Assembly: GCF_016865585.1 (NCBI RefSeq)
Contig: NZ_JAESND010000006.1
Coordinates: forward strand, 173,593-237,592
DNA length: 64,000 bases
Direction of reading: 5' to 3'
Source of the DNA: Jeongeupia naejangsanensis
Lineage (GTDB): Bacteria; Pseudomonadota; Gammaproteobacteria; Burkholderiales; Chitinibacteraceae
Part shown: positions 60,669-64,000 of the stretch, in pieces
Layout: each line of letters starts with the position of its first letter
How positions within the stretch are numbered: position 1 is the stretch's first letter
Program-made: the position numbers and the translations under genes
Notes under the pieces: generated by a model
The model's database searches: none
What the model saw: only the letters and a program-made list of their open reading frames with translations
Told to the model about the DNA's origin: nothing

Positions 60669-61840
60669 CAGTGCACACTCCCTGCAAGTTCGAAAATCGG
60701 CATATAGAGCAGGAAGACGATGGTGCCGATCATCACGCCGATGAACAGCATCAGGATGGGTTCGAACAGCTTGGTGAACATTTCGATGCCGCGGTCGAGC
60801 TCTTCGTCGCAGAACTGCGCCGAGCGCTCGCACATCGTTGCCAGTTCGCCGCTCTGCTCGCCAACGCGAAGCAGCCGCTCCGATACCGGCGTCGTCAACT
60901 GGTAGCGCGGCAGCGTCGCCGACAGGCCCTGACCGGCACGGATGTCGACGATGGCACGACCGAGCGCGAGGCGCATCGGCGTCGGCAGCAGCTGCGCTGC
61001 CAGCTCCATGGCTGCGACGACCGACAGGCCGCCGGCGAGCAGCAGGCCGACGGTACGGTAGAACCGGGTCAGCGCGAACAGCCGGCGATAATCGTTGAGC
61101 CGGGGCAGACGCCAGACGATTTCCATCAGCGCACCCTGCACCGATGGCGTGCGCAGCAGCAGCACGATGCCGGCGATGGTCGCGGCGATGCCGGCAAACA
61201 ACCAGTGGCCGTGCTGGTGCACGAGGTCCCCCCACCACAGCATGATCTGCGCGGCGAAGGGGATGTTGCGCATCGAGGCATAGATCTGGCTGAACTTCGG
61301 AATCACGTAAAACAGCAGGAACAGCATGATGCTGCCGCCGATGGTCAGGATCACCATCGGATAGATCAGTGCGGCGATGACTTTCTTCTTCACGCCGGCG
61401 AGCCGGGTGTCGTAGTGGTGGTAGCGCTTGAGGGCCTCGGAGAGGTGACCGGTCTTTTCTGCCGAGCCGACGGTGGCGACATAGAGCGGCGGAAAATGCT
61501 CGGGCATCTGCGTCAGGACTTTCGAGAAAGGCAGGCCCTGGTAGAGCGTCTCGACCATGCGGGTCAGCACGACGCGGCTGCCGTCCTGCGCGCTTTTCTC
61601 TTTGAGCGTTTCGACGGCTTCGACCAGCGTCAGACCCGCTTCGAGCAGTGCGATCAGCTCCTGCGTGAACAGCGAAAGGCCGAACTCGCTCTTGCGGAAC
61701 GACAGCCGCTGTTGCGTCTGGAAGCTGACAAGCTGGGCACCCTGCGCCGCAAGCCGACTGCGAAGCTCGGCTTCGTTGGCCGCGTCGAGCTCGAGTTCGG
61801 TGAGGCGGCCGGCCGCCAGCGCCTTGACCTTGTAGCGCAT
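60668..61840 (-). CDS. Inner-membrane platform protein (GspF/PilC family)
   Basis: 390 residues. Two repeats of the GspF cytoplasmic domain (LFTQELIALLEAGLTLVEAV and the second around LTRFYRTVGLLLAGGLSVVAAM) with three membrane helices (IYPMVILTIGGSIMLFLLFYV, WLFAGIAATIAGIVLLL, MLFIGVMIGTIVFLLYMPIF). It anchors the ATPase. Confidence 0.93.
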   Translation of the reverse strand: MRYKVKALAAGRLTELELDAANEAELRSRLAAQGAQLVSFQTQQRLSFRKSEFGLSLFTQELIALLEAGLTLVEAVETLKEKSAQDGSRVVLTRMVETLYQGLPFSKVLTQMPEHFPPLYVATVGSAEKTGHLSEALKRYHHYDTRLAGVKKKVIAALIYPMVILTIGGSIMLFLLFYVIPKFSQIYASMRNIPFAAQIMLWWGDLVHQHGHWLFAGIAATIAGIVLLLRTPSVQGALMEIVWRLPRLNDYRRLFALTRFYRTVGLLLAGGLSVVAAMELAAQLLPTPMRLALGRAIVDIRAGQGLSATLPRYQLTTPVSERLLRVGEQSGELATMCERSAQFCDEELDRGIEMFTKLFEPILMLFIGVMIGTIVFLLYMPIFELAGSVH

Positions 61841-61865
61841 GGTGAACTACCGGGACCGGGGGCGA

Positions 61866-62315
61866 TCAGTAACTGATGTCGGTGTCTTCGCCACTGCCAC
61901 CCGGCTTGCCATCGGCGCCGAAGGTCAGCAGGTCGAAATCCTTGCCGTTCTCGCCAGGGCGGCGATAGATATAGGGGCGGTCCCACGGGTCGCTGGGGAC
62001 GTCCTTCATCAGGTAGGGGCCTTGCCAGCGGTTGCCGGCGTCGGCGGGCTTGGCATTCAGGACGGCCAAGCCCTGCTCGGTGGTCGGGTAGTTACCCATG
62101 TCGAGACGGTAGTTGTTCAGCGCATCCGAGAGCGACTTCATCTGCCCGGCCGCAGTCTTGGCCTTGGCTTCGCCGACCTTGCCGAACAGTTTCGGACCGA
62201 CGTAGCCGGCCAGCAGGGCGATAATCAGGATGACGACCAGCAATTCGAGCAGGGTGAAGCCTTGCTGAAGCGTCTGGCGGGACCATGGGCGGGATGTTTG
62301 GCCGTACTGCGTCAT
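61866..62315 (-). CDS. gspG: Major pseudopilin GspG
   Basis: 149 residues with a long lead MTQYGQTSRPWSRQTLQQG and cleavage before FTLLELLVVILIIALLAGYV (Glu5 present). The soluble domain has the GspG features MKSLSDALNNYRLDMGNYPTTEQG, KPADAGNRWQGPYLMKDVPSDPWDRP and the calcium loop near FGADGKPGGSGEDTDI. First gene of the operon. Confidence 0.95.
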   Translation of the reverse strand: MTQYGQTSRPWSRQTLQQGFTLLELLVVILIIALLAGYVGPKLFGKVGEAKAKTAAGQMKSLSDALNNYRLDMGNYPTTEQGLAVLNAKPADAGNRWQGPYLMKDVPSDPWDRPYIYRRPGENGKDFDLLTFGADGKPGGSGEDTDISY

Positions 62316-62527
62316 GGAGCGTCTCGATCTTTTCTAATTGGTATTGTCGGTATTCACACGGCAGTGGCTTGGCACCCTGCTTGTTTGTCGTGAGTGTGAA
62401 TAGTTGTCTTCCTTGCGTGCCATCCTAACCGGCTCGGGTCCGGCCCGGCAAGCCTTTCCGGCCATGTCTGGACAATTGCGCCAAACCAATCGGCGTGCGG
62501 CTTTGCAGCATATTCCGAATGGCTGGA

Positions 62528-62550
62528 GAAACCGACCTCAGGTCGGTTTC
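62528..62550. repeat. Orphan hairpin
   Basis: GAAACCGACC-TCA-GGTCGGTTTC followed by TTTCTT on the plus strand. It reads like a plus-strand terminator but no plus gene precedes it; a small RNA or a backup terminator is possible. Confidence 0.45.
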
Positions 62551-62573
62551 TTTCTTGCACTGCGGCAAGAAAA

Positions 62574-62594
62574 AACCCCCGGTTTCCCGGGGGT
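62574..62594 (-). terminator. Terminator of the chitinase gene
   Basis: AACCCCCGG-TTT-CCGGGGGTT-like stem (AACCCCCGGTTTCCCGGGGGTT) with A6 on the plus strand, i.e. the U tract of the minus-strand transcript. Confidence 0.85.
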
Positions 62595-62618
62595 TCGTAC
62601 TGTGCGAGTTGCTGAAAC

Positions 62619-64000
62619 TTACTCGCGGACCTTGGCCATGGCCTTGGTCAGTTCGGCATCCGGCGTATCGCCATCGAGCGACCAGCTGAACGCGCCACCC
62701 AGCTGGTTGGACTTGATGTAGTCAACCTTGGTCTGGATGTCGGTCGGGGTGTCGTAGCTCCACCATGTGCTGCCGTCGTACTTGTACGACTGCTTGGTCA
62801 CCGGGTGGTAACGCAGCGTGCCGGCGGCGTTCTTCAGGACCTTGTAATCCTCGATGCCGGCTTCGTACGTACCCTTGGCTGCGCCGGTAGCGGTCTGATA
62901 CAGGCCGTCACCGTTCGGGCCGGCCTTCACGCCGGTCCAACCACGACCGTAGTACGGCACGCCGACCAGCAGCTTGCTGCGCGGAGCACCCTTGGCGATC
63001 AGCTGCTGGATGGCTTCGTCGGTGTTGTAGTACGACACGAGACTACGCTGACCGGTCTTCGGGTCGATGTAGTTCGGGTTGTTGACGTCCTTGAACAGGT
63101 GCGCCTGGAAGTCGGTCGGGCCTTGTGCTGCCCAGCCGCCGTTGTAGTCGTAGTTCATGACGTTTACCCAGTCGAGGTACTTGGTGTACTCGGCCGGATC
63201 GGTCTGCTCGATCTTGTCCTTGCCGGCGCCGATGGCGACGGTGAGGGCATAGCGCTTGTTGTTGGCAGCGCCGATCGCGTCGAGCTGGGTGCGGAACTCC
63301 TTGAGCAGCAAGGTGAAGTTCTGCTTGTCGGCTGCGCTGACGGTGTTGTACGGCTGACCGATCACGCCCGGGAATTCCCAGTCGATGTCGATACCGTCGA
63401 ACACGCCTGCGGCGACGCCCGGACCACCGGCGTTCGAGCCGGCATCAAACGGCAGGTTGCCCTTGATGTAAACGTCGATGCAAGAGCTGACCAGTTGCTT
63501 GCGCAGTGCGTCGGTGCTGGCTGCTGCCGAGAACCACTTCGACCATGTCCAGCCGCCGAGCGAGATGAAGACCTTCAGGTTCGGGTACTTGGCCTTCAGC
63601 TGCTTGAGCTGGTTGAAGTTGCCCTTGAGCGGACCGGAGACGCCGTTACGCGGATCGTCCCATGCCGGCCAGCCCCAAGCATCGCCTGCGAAGCCCTTCT
63701 GGTAGTCGGCCCAAGCGTCGCCGCCGGTACCGGCATCCGGTGCGTTCGGATCGGTTGCACCCGGTTCGAGCTTGTTGATGATGCCGCACTCGTAACCGCC
63801 GTTCTTCTGGTACAGGTTGCCGAACGCGTAGTTGATGAAGGTGAGCTTGGCAGCCGCGCCGCTGTTGCCGATGTCGGCGACCTGATAGTTGCGGCCGTAG
63901 ATGCCCCACTGTGCGAAGTACGAACCGGCCTGAACGGTCGGCGCTGCAGTCGGCGTCGGGGTCGGGGTCGGGGTCGGCGGAGTCGGAGTCGGAGTCGGAG
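62619..64000 (-). CDS. Secreted GH18 chitinase, N-terminus outside the window
   Basis: The minus-strand frame is open to the window edge; about 459 residues are visible. Reading from the edge: a Pro-Thr linker, then a GH18 catalytic domain (SYFAQWGIYGRNYQV, LTFINYAFGNLYQ, VFISLGGWTWSKWF) with the catalytic DxxDxDxE motif DGIDIDWEF. Later parts include VNVMNYDYNGGWAAQG and a C-terminal GGAFSWSLDGDTPDAEL. It hydrolyses chitin by the retaining oxazolinium mechanism. The linker implies an N-terminal chitin- or carbohydrate-binding domain beyond the edge. The type II-like operon next to it is a likely exporter. Confidence 0.93.
   Translation of the reverse strand, partial: PTPTPTPPTPTPTPTPTAAPTVQAGSYFAQWGIYGRNYQVADIGNSGAAAKLTFINYAFGNLYQKNGGYECGIINKLEPGATDPNAPDAGTGGDAWADYQKGFAGDAWGWPAWDDPRNGVSGPLKGNFNQLKQLKAKYPNLKVFISLGGWTWSKWFSAAASTDALRKQLVSSCIDVYIKGNLPFDAGSNAGGPGVAAGVFDGIDIDWEFPGVIGQPYNTVSAADKQNFTLLLKEFRTQLDAIGAANNKRYALTVAIGAGKDKIEQTDPAEYTKYLDWVNVMNYDYNGGWAAQGPTDFQAHLFKDVNNPNYIDPKTGQRSLVSYYNTDEAIQQLIAKGAPRSKLLVGVPYYGRGWTGVKAGPNGDGLYQTATGAAKGTYEAGIEDYKVLKNAAGTLRYHPVTKQSYKYDGSTWWSYDTPTDIQTKVDYIKSNQLGGAFSWSLDGDTPDAELTKAMAKVRE
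63949..64000. repeat. GTCGG(G/A) hexamer repeat encoding the Pro-Thr linker
   Basis: About eight imperfect copies of GTCGGG/GTCGGA on the plus strand, coding for repeated Pro-Thr in the chitinase linker and continuing past the window edge. Prone to length variation by slippage. Confidence 0.8.

Larger units (their letters stand above)
62316..62618. other. 303-bp region between chitinase end and gspG
   Basis: Holds the chitinase terminator (62574-62594), a second perfect hairpin (62528-62550) and the AT-richer sequence just before gspG that should carry the operon promoter. No convincing gene; the short open frames have no protein character. Confidence 0.5.

Noticed and set aside
62354..62560. 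68-codon minus-strand frame between chitinase and gspG
   Set aside because: Covers the orphan hairpin, has no ribosome site and no recognisable protein pattern.
63949..64000. Short repeats at the window end as a possible CRISPR or minisatellite
   Set aside because: The hexamers are in frame and encode the Pro-Thr linker of the chitinase; no spacers.

Overview
The window is a high-GC segment of a Gram-negative chromosome. Gene content and order (imuA-imuB-dnaE2, alaA-GNAT-hom-thrC, CysB with a TauE-type exporter and a four-cysteine CysH, NadA beside NadM-Nudix, DUF4124 and YfaZ proteins) suggest a betaproteobacterium. The linkage to chitin use (GH18 chitinase, CE4 deacetylase, BadF-type amino-sugar kinase, sugar ABC importer, type II-like secretion) fits chitin-degrading Neisseriales such as Chitinibacter, Chitiniphilus or Jeongeupia relatives. 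That assignment is inference; no rRNA is present. No IS element, prophage or CRISPR array was seen.

Layout. 1-9.4 kb: housekeeping and envelope genes: partial OmpA-family protein, Crp-type regulator, exonuclease III, cytochrome c', DUF4124-glutaredoxin protein, LysR/SMR pair with a 17-bp palindrome, Nudix-ThiE fusion, DUF815 ATPase, YfaZ, ADP-ribose pyrophosphatase. 8.4-11 kb: sulfur assimilation (cysB, TSUP exporter, cysH). 11.2-20 kb: amino-sugar kinase, GntR/UTRA regulator, two tandem solute-binding proteins, two permeases and an ATPase, then a polysaccharide deacetylase. 20-24.8 kb: threonine operon alaA-GNAT-hom-ABM-thrC (minus strand). 24.9-30.6 kb: a Mth938-like protein and the imuA-imuB-dnaE2 mutagenesis cassette under a GAAC-N4-GTTC palindrome.

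30.6-34.8 kb holds secreted proteins sharing an unrecognised Trp-Trp/Cys module, opposite a ToxR-like membrane-bound regulator coupled to a small membrane partner. 34.8-42.5 kb is the most unusual block: a MocR regulator divergent from a tightly coupled operon of an AurF-like diiron oxygenase, a ferredoxin-type reductase, YggS, a class I glutamine amidotransferase, a pyridoxal kinase, an 83-residue unknown and a class III aminotransferase. 42.5-44.4 kb has an AraC regulator, a protoglobin and a CxxC mini-protein. 44.46-44.94 kb has four tRNA genes (Leu, Cys, Gly, Gly).

45.2-47.2 kb: NAD synthesis (nadA, nadM-Nudix). 47.3-53.2 kb: a ribose operon (rbsK-D-A-C-B, with a LacI regulator upstream) carrying two copies of a Cra-like 17-bp operator. 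53.3-62.3 kb: an eleven-gene secretion operon mixing type II (GspG, F, E, D, pseudopilins) and type IV pilus-like (PilM/N/O/P) parts. The window ends inside a GH18 chitinase (62.6 kb to the edge), a likely substrate of that machine. Functionally, much of the window can be read as: secrete chitinase, deacetylate and import the oligosaccharides, phosphorylate the sugar, and regulate through the GntR protein.
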